Position numbers and translations under genes: made by a program. Below, piece by piece: positions 39,092-49,293 of a stretch of DNA of 64,000 nt. Each line of letters begins with the position of its first letter. Positions within the stretch are counted from its first letter, which is position 1. Source of the DNA: Campylobacter concisus (GTDB lineage: Bacteria; Campylobacterota; Campylobacteria; Campylobacterales; Campylobacteraceae); contig NZ_PIRM01000002.1 of assembly GCF_003049735.1 (NCBI RefSeq), positions 124,001-188,000 of the forward strand, read 5' to 3'. Under the pieces are notes generated by a model. That model worked only from the letters and a program-made list of their open reading frames with translations. It was not told the origin of the DNA and ran no database searches.

Positions 39092-41092
39092 TTAAAATTT
39101 ATAAGATACGTTTACTTTGAAATTTCTACCCGGCTCCCAGTCTACATAGTCTGGATTGCCTGTATAATCAGCCATTCTTTGAGACTGCGAAGCATAAGTT
39201 TTATTAAAGAGGTTGTAAATTCCAGCATTTATCTCTAGCCCTTTAAATTTGCCGCTACTTGGCGTATAGCTAGCATAGATGTCGCTAACTGCATAGCTTG
39301 GTATCTTGGCATTTTCACTATTGCCAGCTGATATGGTATTTTTTGAAGCGAAGTAGATTAGGTTGTAGCCTATTAGCGTATCGATGCTAGAAAATGCGTA
39401 CTCTGCGTTAAATGTGTATTTATCGCCTTGATCGCGGTAGCCGATAACGTTTGAGGTATAGTAGCCACCGCCTGCCTTAGCGACCCTATCTTTATATTTT
39501 ACCTTTTGGTGAGTGTAGCTAGCAGCTAAGCTTAGTGCGTCTAAATTTAGCCTTGCAAGTAGCTCAACACCACTTATATCAGCCCCACCAGCGTTTTTTC
39601 TAATCATAATAGGATTTGTTCTGCCACCTGCTGCATTGTTATCGACTATTAAATTTTTATATTTTGTCATGAAGTATTTTGCAGATAAGCTATATGAGCT
39701 AACTTCACTTATATCACCTTGATATCTAACGCCCGCCTCATAGCTATTGCCAGTTGTCGCTTTTAGATCTTTGTTTGCCTCCCAGCCTAATGCTCTACCT
39801 CTATTATTCCTTCCACTTGCCAACATAGACTCCATGACATCAGGTCCTCTAAAGACTCTTGCATAGCTTGCAAATGCGTTAAGCCCTTTAATGACCTCAT
39901 AGTCAAGCGCAAGCGCTGGTGTAAATTCGTTAAATTTATAAGTGTAGCTCTTTACATTTCCTACTAAGCCATCATAACTTTTTAGCTCGTGATGGGTGTA
40001 TCTGATGCCTGGTGTAACGGTTAGTGAGTTAAAATTTAGCGCATCTTCTGCATAGATTGAGTAGTTGTTTACCTTTTCAGGATAGTGGTTATCTGGCTTG
40101 TTAAAATTTTTACTTTGGTAAAACTCAGCGCCGTATCTAAGCGTCTGTGTCAAAGCGCCACTCTCGACTACACTTTTAGCCTTTGCATTTATGCCATTTG
40201 TCTCTACACCCCATTTTGAGCCATCGATCCTTTGGTATCTTGTATTGTAAGTTGTTACGTCTAAATTTAGAAGATCGCTTGGCTTATACTCGTATTTTAG
40301 CGTTGTCGTATCGCGCTCGTATTTGCGGGGTTTATCACTACTATGATCACTACCAAATTCGGCTTTAAGCGGATAAATACCCTTGAACTCATTGTGCTCT
40401 CTTGAGATAGAAATTCTATGCGCATCAAGGAAGCTGTAACCAAGCTTTAAAAGATAGCTAAGGTCGTTGCCGTCGCCGCCTATCTTTCTTTTGTTACCGC
40501 TTTTGCCGTAGTCGTAGCCCTTGTGATTAATAGCAGCTATAAAATCAAGCCCTTCAACTGGTGCAGTAAAGAGCATAAGGCCTTGCGAAAATTCGTCGTT
40601 GTTTGAGGAGTATCCTGTCTTTATCTTTGCGCCGATGATCTCACCACTTTCTAGCAAGTCTTTTGCATCCACCGTTTTAAAGGCGACCGAACCGCCAAGC
40701 GCACCCGAGCCGTTTACCACTGATCTTGAGCCAACCTCGACATCGACTGCTTTTATAAGATCTGGATCTATAAGCAAGTCGGCGTTGTGGTGAAATGTAT
40801 TTCCGTTTTGTTTTGCGCCATCTATCGTGATATTTAGACCGCGGTCGCTAACGCCCCTCATATAAATTTTTTGATTCATGCCGTTTGTGCCACCTACATA
40901 AACGCCTGGAATATCTCTCATCACGTCTTTTACTAGGCCAGTGTTTCTAGTTGAAATTTTGATGTCATCAACGCCATATCCGCCACTACTACTTGTTACC
41001 TCAACTCCGCTTAATACGCTCTCGTCTGCCCCATTTGCACAAACTGCTATGCTTGCTGCAAGAGAGAGTTTAAATAAGCTTTTAAATCTCAT
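39092..41092 (-). CDS. TonB-dependent outer-membrane receptor (heme/iron type)
   Basis: A 666-residue receptor: signal peptide (about 1-22), TonB-box-like VLSGVEVTSS, plug with IPGVYVGGTNGMNQKIYMRGVSDRG and ITIDGAKQNG, then a beta-barrel ending VNVSYKF (terminal Phe). The MRGVSDRGLNITIDGAKQ form and VFRGPDVMESML (compare FRAP) recall heme receptors, but a siderophore ligand is possible. It is a single-gene unit with its own terminator. No clear Fur box was found upstream. Confidence 0.9.
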   Translation of the reverse strand: MRFKSLFKLSLAASIAVCANGADESVLSGVEVTSSSGGYGVDDIKISTRNTGLVKDVMRDIPGVYVGGTNGMNQKIYMRGVSDRGLNITIDGAKQNGNTFHHNADLLIDPDLIKAVDVEVGSRSVVNGSGALGGSVAFKTVDAKDLLESGEIIGAKIKTGYSSNNDEFSQGLMLFTAPVEGLDFIAAINHKGYDYGKSGNKRKIGGDGNDLSYLLKLGYSFLDAHRISISREHNEFKGIYPLKAEFGSDHSSDKPRKYERDTTTLKYEYKPSDLLNLDVTTYNTRYQRIDGSKWGVETNGINAKAKSVVESGALTQTLRYGAEFYQSKNFNKPDNHYPEKVNNYSIYAEDALNFNSLTVTPGIRYTHHELKSYDGLVGNVKSYTYKFNEFTPALALDYEVIKGLNAFASYARVFRGPDVMESMLASGRNNRGRALGWEANKDLKATTGNSYEAGVRYQGDISEVSSYSLSAKYFMTKYKNLIVDNNAAGGRTNPIMIRKNAGGADISGVELLARLNLDALSLAASYTHQKVKYKDRVAKAGGGYYTSNVIGYRDQGDKYTFNAEYAFSSIDTLIGYNLIYFASKNTISAGNSENAKIPSYAVSDIYASYTPSSGKFKGLEINAGIYNLFNKTYASQSQRMADYTGNPDYVDWEPGRNFKVNVSYKF

Positions 41093-41650
41093 ATTTTCTC
41101 ATATTTTGGTTATTAAAATTACTATTTTAATTTTATGGTATAATTTTGAGATTGAATATTATAATTTTAAGTATAAATTTTTGATAAATTTTTGAGTTTT
41201 TTGGTAAAAATATAAACTATTTTTAAATTTTAATTATCTAATGAATTAATTAAATATCGAAATAAAAGACTAAATTACATAACTTTATTAAAATAGTAAA
41301 TAAGGTTAATTTTTAATAGAAAATTATTATAAGTATAAAAATTCTTAAATTTTGTAGATAATTTTTATCAATAAAAGCTTAAGAAATCTAAAATAAATTT
41401 TGCTTTTTAGCGCTCAGAATTGTTTTTATAAACACTCTTTAAGTAGATTATGAAAAAAATTATAAATTTTAAATAAGATAGAGCAAAACTCTTGGATCTA
41501 CTGGAAGTAACATACAAATTTATTAGACGCCCTTGAAGGTAAAATTTGAAAATTCATTCATGCAAATACTATTTTTTCATATCTTTTAGTCTTAGGCTCA
41601 CGTTGATGTCTTACTAAAGTATAGGCGTTAGTGCAAACATCATCCTCGCG
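41093..41650. other. AT-rich intergenic region upstream of the TonB-dependent receptor
   Basis: A 558-bp stretch, extremely AT-rich from 41093 to 41400, with several candidate -10 boxes and no convincing single promoter. The part from 41480 to 41560 has short open stretches that could be gene remnants, but I recognise none. No RNA gene was seen. Confidence 0.4.
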
Positions 41651-42146
41651 TCAACCATCCCAGCGATAAAGCTTATAAAATTTAGATATATCGCCGCAAA
41701 GCACCCAGTAAAATACGAGTAGCCAAGCTACGTATCCTCCCATTTGCCACTATCTGGCACGCAGTAAAAGACGTTGCCAGCTTTGCCACCAAAGGCACCG
41801 CCGTTTATCGCGAAAAATCCACTCAAAATATCGTTTGCTACGAGCAAATTGCTAGACATCTGTCTACCTCGCTAAAGCTTTTGCCAAGGTTAAAGCTATA
41901 AATTCCACACTTCACCTGCTCATATCCTGAGCCAAGCAGGCGCAACCAACCGCCATCTATCACTATGCCACCGCACCCATAAACAAACGCTTCCATCGGC
42001 GAGCGTGTAGTTATCTGAAGTCCCAAAAACTCACTTTGCGCCCTACCCTCGTCACGCGGTAAAATCTCATAGCTATTTTTGGCCTCTTTTAGCCACTCTT
42101 CTATTAGCGCCCAGCTCAGCTCATTTGCATCTATAAGCTCGCCCAA
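41651..42146 (-). pseudogene. DUF2625 gene, broken by frameshifts and a stop
   Basis: The N-terminal piece (TTG 42146 to TAG 41838) reads LIDANELSWALIEEWLKEAK, ITTRSPMEAFVYGCGGIVID and GGWLRLLGSG, a DUF2625 pattern. The family then continues in another frame (LLVANDILSGFFAINGGAFG, GNVFYCVPDSGKWEDT), meets an in-frame TAG near 41731, and resumes after a second shift near 41710 as CGDISKFYKLYRWDG. Two frameshifts and a stop make a functional protein unlikely. No function is known for the family. Confidence 0.82.
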
Positions 42147-42195
42147 AGCCTCATCGCGCGTCCTTTGGTCAAATTTGATGAAATTTAAAAGAAAG

Positions 42196-42219
42196 ATTTG
42201 GCGAGTCGCCCCGCCAAAT
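42196..42219 (-). terminator. Rho-independent terminator after fabI
   Basis: Minus strand ATTTGGCG, loop GGGCGACT, CGCCAAAT, then CTTTCTTTT. An 8-bp perfect stem 13 bases after the fabI stop. Confidence 0.82.
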
Positions 42220-42232
42220 TTATATTAGTAGA

Positions 42233-43063
<831 letters not shown>

Positions 43064-43102
43064 CTATTTTTGCTTGGCTTTTGAGCGCTTTTTGGCGATT
43101 TT

Positions 43103-43153
43103 GTTAAAATTTTGCTTGGCAGACCATCCGTCTAGTCTACGCAAAATTTTAAC
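43103..43153. repeat. Inverted repeat A in the fabI-tpiA gap (13-bp arms, 25-nt spacer)
   Basis: Perfect arms GTTAAAATTTTGC (43103-43115) and GCAAAATTTTAAC (43141-43153) separated by 25 nt. The spacer itself can form AGAC-5 nt-GTCT. It lies upstream of fabI. Because AAAATTTT is very common in this genome, the specific part is only the flanking bases. Confidence 0.6.
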
Positions 43154-43275
43154 TGCAAAGCCCCAAAAAATCATCTCAAAATCCTTCGCAATTTGAAATT
43201 TATAAATTTACAAAATTCGACGAAACGCCAAATTTAATAGCGGCAGTATCGTGAGATGGATTTTAATGTTGTGTA

Positions 43276-43326
43276 GAAATTTTAAGTCAAGACTAGGCGC
43301 GCAGCCTGTCGCGGACTTAAAATTTC
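43276..43326. repeat. Inverted repeat B in the fabI-tpiA gap (13-bp arms, 25-nt spacer)
   Basis: Perfect arms GAAATTTTAAGTC (43276-43288) and GACTTAAAATTTC (43314-43326), again with a 25-nt spacer, which can form AGGC-5 nt-GCCT. It starts 18 bases after the tpiA stop, so a terminator role is possible, but no T-run follows. The geometry is identical to repeat A. I see no gene in the rest of the 293-bp gap (43052-43344). Confidence 0.6.
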
Positions 43327-43344
43327 AAACTCATTAAAAGACGC

Positions 43345-44022
43345 TCACGAGACAACGCGTATAAGCTCCAAAAACTTCGAAGCGTCCCAGCTCGCCGTAC
43401 CTACCAACACTCCGTCGCAGTTTTTAATCCCCGCTATCCCGCCGATATTTGCGGCATTCACGCTGCCTCCGTAAAGCAGCGGCGCGCTCGTCTGCTCGCG
43501 GATGAAATTTAATATCTCCTCGATTTGCTCCGCGCTCGCGCTCCTGCCTGTACCTATCGCCCAGATCGGCTCGTAGGCGATCAGCAAGCGCTCGTAGCCA
43601 AGGTCGATATTTTTTAGCTGCTCCGCCAAAAACTCCTTCGTGCGCCCAGCTTCGTTCACGCTCAAATTTTCGCCGATGCAGTAGACGATCTGCCAGCCAG
43701 CCTTTACGGCGAAGTCAAATTTAGCGCGCAAGAGCTCCTCGCTCTCGCCAAGCTCCCTCCGTTCGGAATGCCCGATCAGCACGCTTTTTACGCCAAACTC
43801 ATCCAGCATCGCCTTACCGATCTCGCCGGTGTGAGCGCCGCTTTCGCACGGGTAGAAATTTTGAGCGCCGAGCTTAAATTTATGAGCCGCAAGATCAAGC
43901 GCGCTAAACGGTGGAAACACCGTTACATCGTCGTTTGCGCTTAAATTTGCGTCTAAAATTTGGGTGTATTTAGCAAAACTTTCTCTCGTGTGATTGCACT
44001 TTAAATTTGCTAAAAACCTCAC
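43345..44022 (-). CDS. tpiA: Triosephosphate isomerase
   Basis: Interconverts DHAP and glyceraldehyde 3-phosphate. It has 225 residues, short like other Campylobacter TpiA. Active-site residues: Asn/Lys in NLKCN, His in [11 protein letters not shown], Glu in [11 protein letters not shown], and the phosphate loop YGGSVNA. The start is GTG 44022 in a GTGA overlap with the pgk stop. Confidence 0.96.
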   Translation of the reverse strand: MRFLANLKCNHTRESFAKYTQILDANLSANDDVTVFPPFSALDLAAHKFKLGAQNFYPCESGAHTGEIGKAMLDEFGVKSVLIGHSERRELGESEELLRAKFDFAVKAGWQIVYCIGENLSVNEAGRTKEFLAEQLKNIDLGYERLLIAYEPIWAIGTGRSASAEQIEEILNFIREQTSAPLLYGGSVNAANIGGIAGIKNCDGVLVGTASWDASKFLELIRVVS

Positions 44023-45221
44023 TCCGCAGCCTTTCTAAGCGGTTTTATGCCGGGTAGCTCCTTGCCCTCGATAAGCTCCAGGCTCGCGCCGCCTCCAGTC
44101 GAGATAAATGTCATCTCGTCGGCGTCTCCAGCGCGCTCGACCACGTCGGCCGTATCGCCGCCGCCAACGACCGTAGTCGCGTGCGTGTCGATGATGGCGT
44201 GGCTCATTTTGATGCTGCCTTTGCTAAATTTATCCATCTCAAAAACTCCCATCGGTCCGTTCCACCAGATGGTTTGCGCGTCGGCGATGACCTCTTTAAA
44301 TAGCCTAATAGACGCCGGTCCGATATCTAGCCCCATCCAGCCGCTAGGTATCTCTTGAGCAGGGACGAATTTCACGGCGCTTTCGGCCGAAAAGGTCTGA
44401 GCCGCGACGACGTCCACCGGCAGGTAAATTTTAACGCCAAGCTCTCTACCCTTGCGCAAAATTTCGCGAGCATCGTCGATAAGATCCTCTTCTAGCAGCG
44501 AGTTTCCGATATTTTCGCCGAGCGATTTTAGAAACGTAAACGCCATGCCGCCGCCAATTATCAGCTTATCCACGCGCGGAAGCAGGTTGTGCAGGGCTTG
44601 TAGCTTGCCGCTAACCTTACTGCCGCCCACGACCGCGACGAATGGGCGTGCAGGGTGTTTGATAAGATTTTGGGCGAAATTTATCTCTTTTTGCAGCAAA
44701 AATCCCGCCGCTTTGTGCTTCTCGTCGTAAAATTTAGTGATCGCCTCGACCGAACTGTGCGCCCTATGGCAGACGCCAAATGCGTCGTTTATGTAAAATT
44801 CGCCGTATTTAGCGAGCTCGGCGGCTAGCGCCTCGTCGTTTTTGGTTTCGCCCTTTTCAAAGCGCAAATTTTCAAGAAGTAAAATTTCGCCCGGTTTTAG
44901 CGCGGCGACTTTGGCTTTGGCGTCCGCGCCGACGACGTCCTCGGCAAATATCACGTCTCTATCAAGCAGCCTTGAAAGCCTCTTTGCCACGCCTCGCAGC
45001 GAAAATTTCTCCTCAAAGCCATTTTTGGGACGTCCTAGGTGGCTAGCCAAAACCACGCTGCAACCGTTATCTAGGCAGTAGCGGATAGTAGGGATCGCCG
45101 AGCGGATACGGCGGTCGTCGGTGATGTTTAAAAACTCGTCCATCGGCACGTTAAAATCGCACCTAACAAATACCTTCGCGCCGCTGAGCTCAAGGTCGTT
45201 GATCGATAAAATTTCACTCAT
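44019..45221 (-). CDS. pgk: Phosphoglycerate kinase
   Basis: Transfers phosphate between 1,3-bisphosphoglycerate and ADP. It has 400 residues: [47 protein letters not shown], and the nucleotide site WNGPMGVFE with [11 protein letters not shown]. It overlaps tpiA and follows gapA by 15 bp, giving a gapA-pgk-tpiA glycolytic/gluconeogenic operon. Confidence 0.97.
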   Translation of the reverse strand: MSEILSINDLELSGAKVFVRCDFNVPMDEFLNITDDRRIRSAIPTIRYCLDNGCSVVLASHLGRPKNGFEEKFSLRGVAKRLSRLLDRDVIFAEDVVGADAKAKVAALKPGEILLLENLRFEKGETKNDEALAAELAKYGEFYINDAFGVCHRAHSSVEAITKFYDEKHKAAGFLLQKEINFAQNLIKHPARPFVAVVGGSKVSGKLQALHNLLPRVDKLIIGGGMAFTFLKSLGENIGNSLLEEDLIDDAREILRKGRELGVKIYLPVDVVAAQTFSAESAVKFVPAQEIPSGWMGLDIGPASIRLFKEVIADAQTIWWNGPMGVFEMDKFSKGSIKMSHAIIDTHATTVVGGGDTADVVERAGDADEMTFISTGGGASLELIEGKELPGIKPLRKAAE

Positions 45222-45236
45222 TTTTCACCCTTTAAT

Positions 45237-46235
45237 TTACTTTGTAGCCACGATCTTAGCAAGATCCACAAGCCTTGTCGAGTAGCCCCACTCGTTGTCG
45301 TACCACGCAAAGACCTTCACCATATCATCGGCGATCACCTGCGTAGTGTCGCTCGCCACGATGCTGCTGTATGCGCTCGTGCAAAAGTCACTGCTAACCC
45401 TATAATCGTCATCGACGAATAAAATTCCCTTTAAATTTGACTCAGCAGCCGCTCTAAACGCCTCATTTATCTCCTCTTTGCTGGCTGGTCTTTTTAAAAC
45501 CGCCGTTAGATCGACCATAGAGACGTTTGCTACCGGTACACGCACGCTTTGTCCGTGCATCTTGCCGTTTAGCTCGGGAAGTACTTTTGCGATCGCTTTT
45601 GCCGCTCCGGTGGTCGTAGGCCCGATATTTAGAGCCGCAGCGCGCGAGCGGCGGAAGTCTTTAGCTTTTACGTCTACTAGGCTCTGTCCGTTTGTATAGG
45701 CGTGGATCGTAGTCATGAGCCCTTTTACGATGCCGAATTTATCGTTTAGCACCTTTGCGACGGGCGCTAGGCCGTTTGTGGTGCAGCTTGCGTTTGAGAC
45801 GATCGCTTCGCCCGCGTATTTATCGTCGTTTACGCCGACTACAAACGTCGCCGTGTCGTCTTTTGCTGGAGCGCTCATGACGACCTTTTTCACGCCGCGA
45901 GCGAGATAAGGCTCGCATTTTTCGGTAGTTAAAAATTTACCAGTGCACTCTAAAACCACGTCCACACCGTAATCCGCGTAATTTAGCTCGTTTAGATCCC
46001 TTGTTGAAAAAACTCTTATCTTTTTGCCGTTTACTTCTATAAAATCGTCGCTTATCACCTTAACATCTTGCTTGAATTCGCCGTGCACGCTATCGTATTT
46101 GAGCAGATAGCGCGTCATGTCGCGCGTCGCCGTGTCGTTGATAGCGACAAGCTCAACGTCGTCTCGCTCTAAAATAATACGAGCAGCGCACCTGCCGATA
46201 CGCCCGAAGCCGTTTATTGCTACTTTAACTGACAT
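45237..46235 (-). CDS. gapA: Glyceraldehyde-3-phosphate dehydrogenase
   Basis: Catalyses the NAD-linked oxidation of glyceraldehyde 3-phosphate. It has 332 residues: VKVAINGFGRIGRCAARI, catalytic Cys in SNASCTTNGLAPVAK, HAYTNGQ, RAAALNIGPTTTGAAKA, and C-terminal WYDNEWGYSTR. ATG 46235 follows AAGGAGC at correct spacing; the frame is open 22 codons further up but that stretch is not GAPDH-like. First gene of gapA-pgk-tpiA. Confidence 0.97.
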   Translation of the reverse strand: MSVKVAINGFGRIGRCAARIILERDDVELVAINDTATRDMTRYLLKYDSVHGEFKQDVKVISDDFIEVNGKKIRVFSTRDLNELNYADYGVDVVLECTGKFLTTEKCEPYLARGVKKVVMSAPAKDDTATFVVGVNDDKYAGEAIVSNASCTTNGLAPVAKVLNDKFGIVKGLMTTIHAYTNGQSLVDVKAKDFRRSRAAALNIGPTTTGAAKAIAKVLPELNGKMHGQSVRVPVANVSMVDLTAVLKRPASKEEINEAFRAAAESNLKGILFVDDDYRVSSDFCTSAYSSIVASDTTQVIADDMVKVFAWYDNEWGYSTRLVDLAKIVATK

Positions 46236-46264
46236 CTTAGCTCCTTTTGATATAATTACGCCTA

Positions 46265-46270
46265 ATTCTA
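46265..46270 (-). promoter_or_regulatory. Possible -10 box for gapA operon
   Basis: TAGAAT on the minus strand preceded by TTTTTTG, about 30 bases before the gapA ATG, in the 79-bp divergent gap with nadD. Confidence 0.45.
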
Positions 46271-46314
46271 CAAAAAAGAATTTTAAAACAAATATAAACA
46301 AGGCACTTTAATAG

Positions 46315-47196
46315 ATGAAGTTAGCACTTTTTGGCGGGAGCTTTGATCCGGTTCATTTAGGACACGATAGTATTGTGAAAATGGCACTAAGTGGCCTTGA
46401 TATCGACAAGCTCATCATCATGCCAACTTTTATAAGTCCCTTTAAGAGCGAATTCTCAGCTCCGCCAGAGCTTCGCCTAAAGTGGATAAGAGAAATTTGG
46501 GGCGGCCTAGAGAATGTCGAGATCTCAGACTATGAGATAAATTTAGCTCGCCCGGTGCCTACCATAGAGACGGTCAAGTATTTGTATGAGAAATTCAAGA
46601 TAGAAAAATTTTATCTCATAATAGGCGCGGACCACCTAGCCACGCTTGATAAGTGGCACGGATACGAGGAGCTAAAAAGCTTAGTGCAATTTGTGATCGC
46701 CAAGCGCAATCACATAGAAATTCCACGTAATTTACAAAAAATGGACGTGCACGTGGATATTAGCTCATCACAGATCAGGCACCAAAAGGGGCTTGATGAG
46801 CTGCCTAGTAAGATAAAAGATGAAGTTATAAATTTTTACCAAGGATTAAAAATGCAAGAGAGATCGATGCAAGAGCGCACCGAAAGTATAGTTAAGGTTT
46901 TAGACGCAAAAAAGGCTGAAGAGATACAAGTATTTGATATGAGTGGAGATGATTATTTCGTAAAAGCCGTAGTTATCGCCACAACACTTGGCGAGAGACA
47001 CGCTTACTCACTGAACGAGGATCTAAAAGAGGAGCTTAAACCTCTTGGAGAGAAATTTATAGGCACTGAGAGCTCGCCTGATTGGATCGTGATGGACCTT
47101 GGCGACATTTTGATACACCTTTTAAGCCCAGCTTACAGAGCAAAATACAACATCGAAGAGTTTTTGCAAAAGCTAAAAACTAGCAAAGAGTCTTAA
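46315..47196 (+). CDS. nadD: NadD-RsfS fusion: nicotinate-nucleotide adenylyltransferase plus ribosome silencing factor
   Basis: One 293-residue frame with two domains. Residues 1-178 are NadD: nucleotidyltransferase motif FGGSFDPVHLGHDSI and ISSSQIRHQ, making deamido-NAD. Residues about 180-293 are RsfS/Iojap (DUF143): DYFVKAVVIATTLGERHA, SPDWIVMDLGDILIHLL and RAKYNIEEF, which binds L14 and blocks subunit joining. In C. jejuni these are two adjacent genes. An AAGGA lies just before an in-frame ATG at 46852, so RsfS might also be made separately. The 3' end overlaps the convergent yeiH by 17 bp. Confidence 0.9.
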   Translation: MKLALFGGSFDPVHLGHDSIVKMALSGLDIDKLIIMPTFISPFKSEFSAPPELRLKWIREIWGGLENVEISDYEINLARPVPTIETVKYLYEKFKIEKFYLIIGADHLATLDKWHGYEELKSLVQFVIAKRNHIEIPRNLQKMDVHVDISSSQIRHQKGLDELPSKIKDEVINFYQGLKMQERSMQERTESIVKVLDAKKAEEIQVFDMSGDDYFVKAVVIATTLGERHAYSLNEDLKEELKPLGEKFIGTESSPDWIVMDLGDILIHLLSPAYRAKYNIEEFLQKLKTSKES

Positions 47197-48163
47197 CAAA
47201 AACAAGCGAAGAGCAAATAAGCCATAAAAATATAAAAAATGCTAGCAAAAATGGCTTTTTGCCTGTTGCTTTAAATATACTCCTATCTATCCCAAACCCC
47301 AAAGCACACATCGCAACACAAAGGCAGATGCTAGCGGCTAGCTTTAAAATTTGCACCAAATTTTCAGGGAAAAATGGCAAAGATCTAACGCAGATCGCCA
47401 CTAGGAAAAACAGCGCAAACCATGGTATGCTCTTTAGCTTTGAGCCGCCGCTATTTTGGCTTAAATTTAAGAAATTTAGCAAAAACAAAAATGGTACTAG
47501 CATGATGACACGAAGCATTTTTATGATGACGGCGGTGCTGCTTGCTGTGCCGTCAAATGCTGCCGAGGCTGCGACTACATGGGCTACTTCGTGAAGTGAG
47601 CCACCGATAAAAAAGCCAGTTTGATGCGGCGTGAGAGCTAGAAATTTAGCGATAAATGGATAGATAAACATGCCAATCGTGCCAAAAAGTACCACCGTAC
47701 AAATAGCGATAGCAAGCTTGTTTGCGTCTGCTTTTATCTCATTTTGAGTAGCCATAACAGCAGCTACGCCGCATATACTTGCCCCTGAGCCAATGAGCAC
47801 CGCACTATCCTTACTAAGTCCCAAAGCTTTAGCGGTAAAAAGCGCAAAGCAAAAGGTCGCAAATACCATAAAAGCTGCATATATCACGCCAATGGTGCCG
47901 ACACTTGCGATCTCGCTAAGGCTTATGTTAAAGCCAAAAAGTATGATGCCTAGCCTTAAAATTTGCTTCCCAGCGATCGCTACAACGCCACTGCTTTTTA
48001 AAATTTGAGTTTGTTTTGTAAAAAGATTTGCAAAAATGGCGCCTAAAATGATAGAGATAATGAGCGGGCTTGTGTGAAATTTAGCTAAAATCGTGTTTGA
48101 GAGCGCAAAAGAAATGGCGCAGATCAGCGCTAAAACAAGCACAGCAAGAAATTTATGAGACAT
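47180..48163 (-). CDS. YeiH/UPF0324-family membrane protein
   Basis: A 327-residue polytopic protein with about ten hydrophobic segments. Family markers are GKQILRLGIILFGFNISLSEI, GSGASICGVAAVMAT and GGSLHEVAHVVAA. The family is often labelled putative sulfate exporter, but the substrate is not established for this protein. It is divergent from the sugar transferase and convergent with nadD-rsfS. Confidence 0.85.
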   Translation of the reverse strand: MSHKFLAVLVLALICAISFALSNTILAKFHTSPLIISIILGAIFANLFTKQTQILKSSGVVAIAGKQILRLGIILFGFNISLSEIASVGTIGVIYAAFMVFATFCFALFTAKALGLSKDSAVLIGSGASICGVAAVMATQNEIKADANKLAIAICTVVLFGTIGMFIYPFIAKFLALTPHQTGFFIGGSLHEVAHVVAASAAFDGTASSTAVIIKMLRVIMLVPFLFLLNFLNLSQNSGGSKLKSIPWFALFFLVAICVRSLPFFPENLVQILKLAASICLCVAMCALGFGIDRSIFKATGKKPFLLAFFIFLWLICSSLVFVKTLC

Positions 48164-48210
48164 ATTTTAACCTTAATCTATTTTTTAAAAATGCAATTAG
48201 CACGTTTGGG

Positions 48211-48216
48211 TATAAT
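48211..48216 (+). promoter_or_regulatory. -10 box for the sugar transferase at 48267
   Basis: Perfect TATAAT after TTTGGG, 51 bases before the ATG. A second TATAAT lies at 48228-48233. No clear -35. Confidence 0.5.
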
Positions 48217-48266
48217 TAGGCGAATTTTATAATGCAAATTTAAAATAAAGATAAAGGGATAGGCCT

Positions 48267-49202
48267 ATGATCATCCTTGGCGAAAAATATGCTTTTACCA
48301 GCCTAGAACTAGAAAAGCTTAGAAAGAAATTTGGTCAAGTAAATTTTTTATCCCATGAAAATAGCGACGCAAGAGCCTTACGAAGTGCACTAGAAAATCT
48401 CATAAAATCAGGCGATCAAAGGCTAATAGTGCTAAATACCGCAAAGCCAGTCGATAGCAAATTGGTTAGATTTCTCACGCTTTTGCAGTTTAAAACGAAG
48501 TATAAAAAGATAAAATTTCTAAACGTAGAGAATTTTTTAGAAATTTACCTACACAAATGTTATATCCCAGAAAATGGCGAAAATCTTAATTTTTTAGATG
48601 AAATAAGGCCTTATGGTCCTTTTAGCTATGTACTCAAGCGAATGATCGATTATGCTAGCTGCTTGATACTTTTTATCTTGCTTTTTGGCTTAAAATTTTA
48701 TGTAAAGAGAAAGATAGACGAGCAATCACCCGGAAGCCTTTACTTTTTACAAAGTAGAGTTGGTCTAAATAACAAGGAATTTGAGTGTATTAAATTTCGC
48801 TCGATGATGGAAGATGCCGAGAAAGATGGGGCAAAATTTGCTAGTGAAAATGATGAAAGAGTGTTTGAATTTGGCGAATTTATGCGAAAAACTCGTATAG
48901 ACGAGGTACCGCAGTGTATAAATGTCTTTCGAAGACAAATGCATCTGATAGGTCCAAGGCCTGAGCGAAGACACTGGATAAATTTCTTTGAAAAAGAGAT
49001 CCCTTACTACAATGAACGCCACATCGTCCGCCCAGGGATTACCGGCTGGGCACAGGTAAACTACCCTTATGGCTCGAATACACACGACGCCAAACAAAAA
49101 CTAATGTATGATCTTTACTACATCAAACACTGGTCGCTTTGGCTGGAGATAAAGATCATAGTAAAAACCATTGCGATTATATTTGAGAAAAAAGGCATTT
49201 AA
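48267..49202 (+). CDS. Orphan bacterial sugar transferase (phosphoglycosyl transferase, WcaJ/PglC-like core)
   Basis: A 311-residue protein. The C-terminal half (about 130-311) is the phosphoglycosyl transferase core: membrane helix YASCLILFILLFGL, FECIKFRSMM, Asp-Glu dyad in TRIDEVPQCINVF, LIGPRPERR and RPGITGWAQVNYPYG. The N-terminal 125 residues are soluble, with no WcaJ-type four-helix region, and I do not recognise them. It stands alone, with no other polysaccharide genes nearby. It may start a second glycan on undecaprenyl phosphate. Confidence 0.87.
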   Translation: MIILGEKYAFTSLELEKLRKKFGQVNFLSHENSDARALRSALENLIKSGDQRLIVLNTAKPVDSKLVRFLTLLQFKTKYKKIKFLNVENFLEIYLHKCYIPENGENLNFLDEIRPYGPFSYVLKRMIDYASCLILFILLFGLKFYVKRKIDEQSPGSLYFLQSRVGLNNKEFECIKFRSMMEDAEKDGAKFASENDERVFEFGEFMRKTRIDEVPQCINVFRRQMHLIGPRPERRHWINFFEKEIPYYNERHIVRPGITGWAQVNYPYGSNTHDAKQKLMYDLYYIKHWSLWLEIKIIVKTIAIIFEKKGI

Positions 49203-49208
49203 CTTCTC

Positions 49209-49236
49209 AAAAATATCATAAGTTTGAGATATTTTT
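49209..49236. terminator. Weak AT-rich hairpin between convergent genes
   Basis: AAAAATATC, 10-nt loop, GATATTTTT just after the sugar transferase stop and 58 bases beyond the argS stop. It could act in both directions but is A/T-only apart from one G-C pair, so it is a weak call. Confidence 0.35.
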
Positions 49237-49293
49237 AAATAAACCTTTTTTCGAATTTAATTTTGTTGCTTTTAGCCAAAATGAATGCAAATT

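Noticed and set aside
41093..41300. Fur box upstream of the TonB-dependent receptor
   Set aside because: Only general AT-rich palindromic runs were seen; no stretch matched a GATAATGATAATCATTATC-type site well enough.
41480..41560. Gene remnant (KLLDLLEVTYKFIRRP-like frame)
   Set aside because: Too short and not matched to any family I can recognise.
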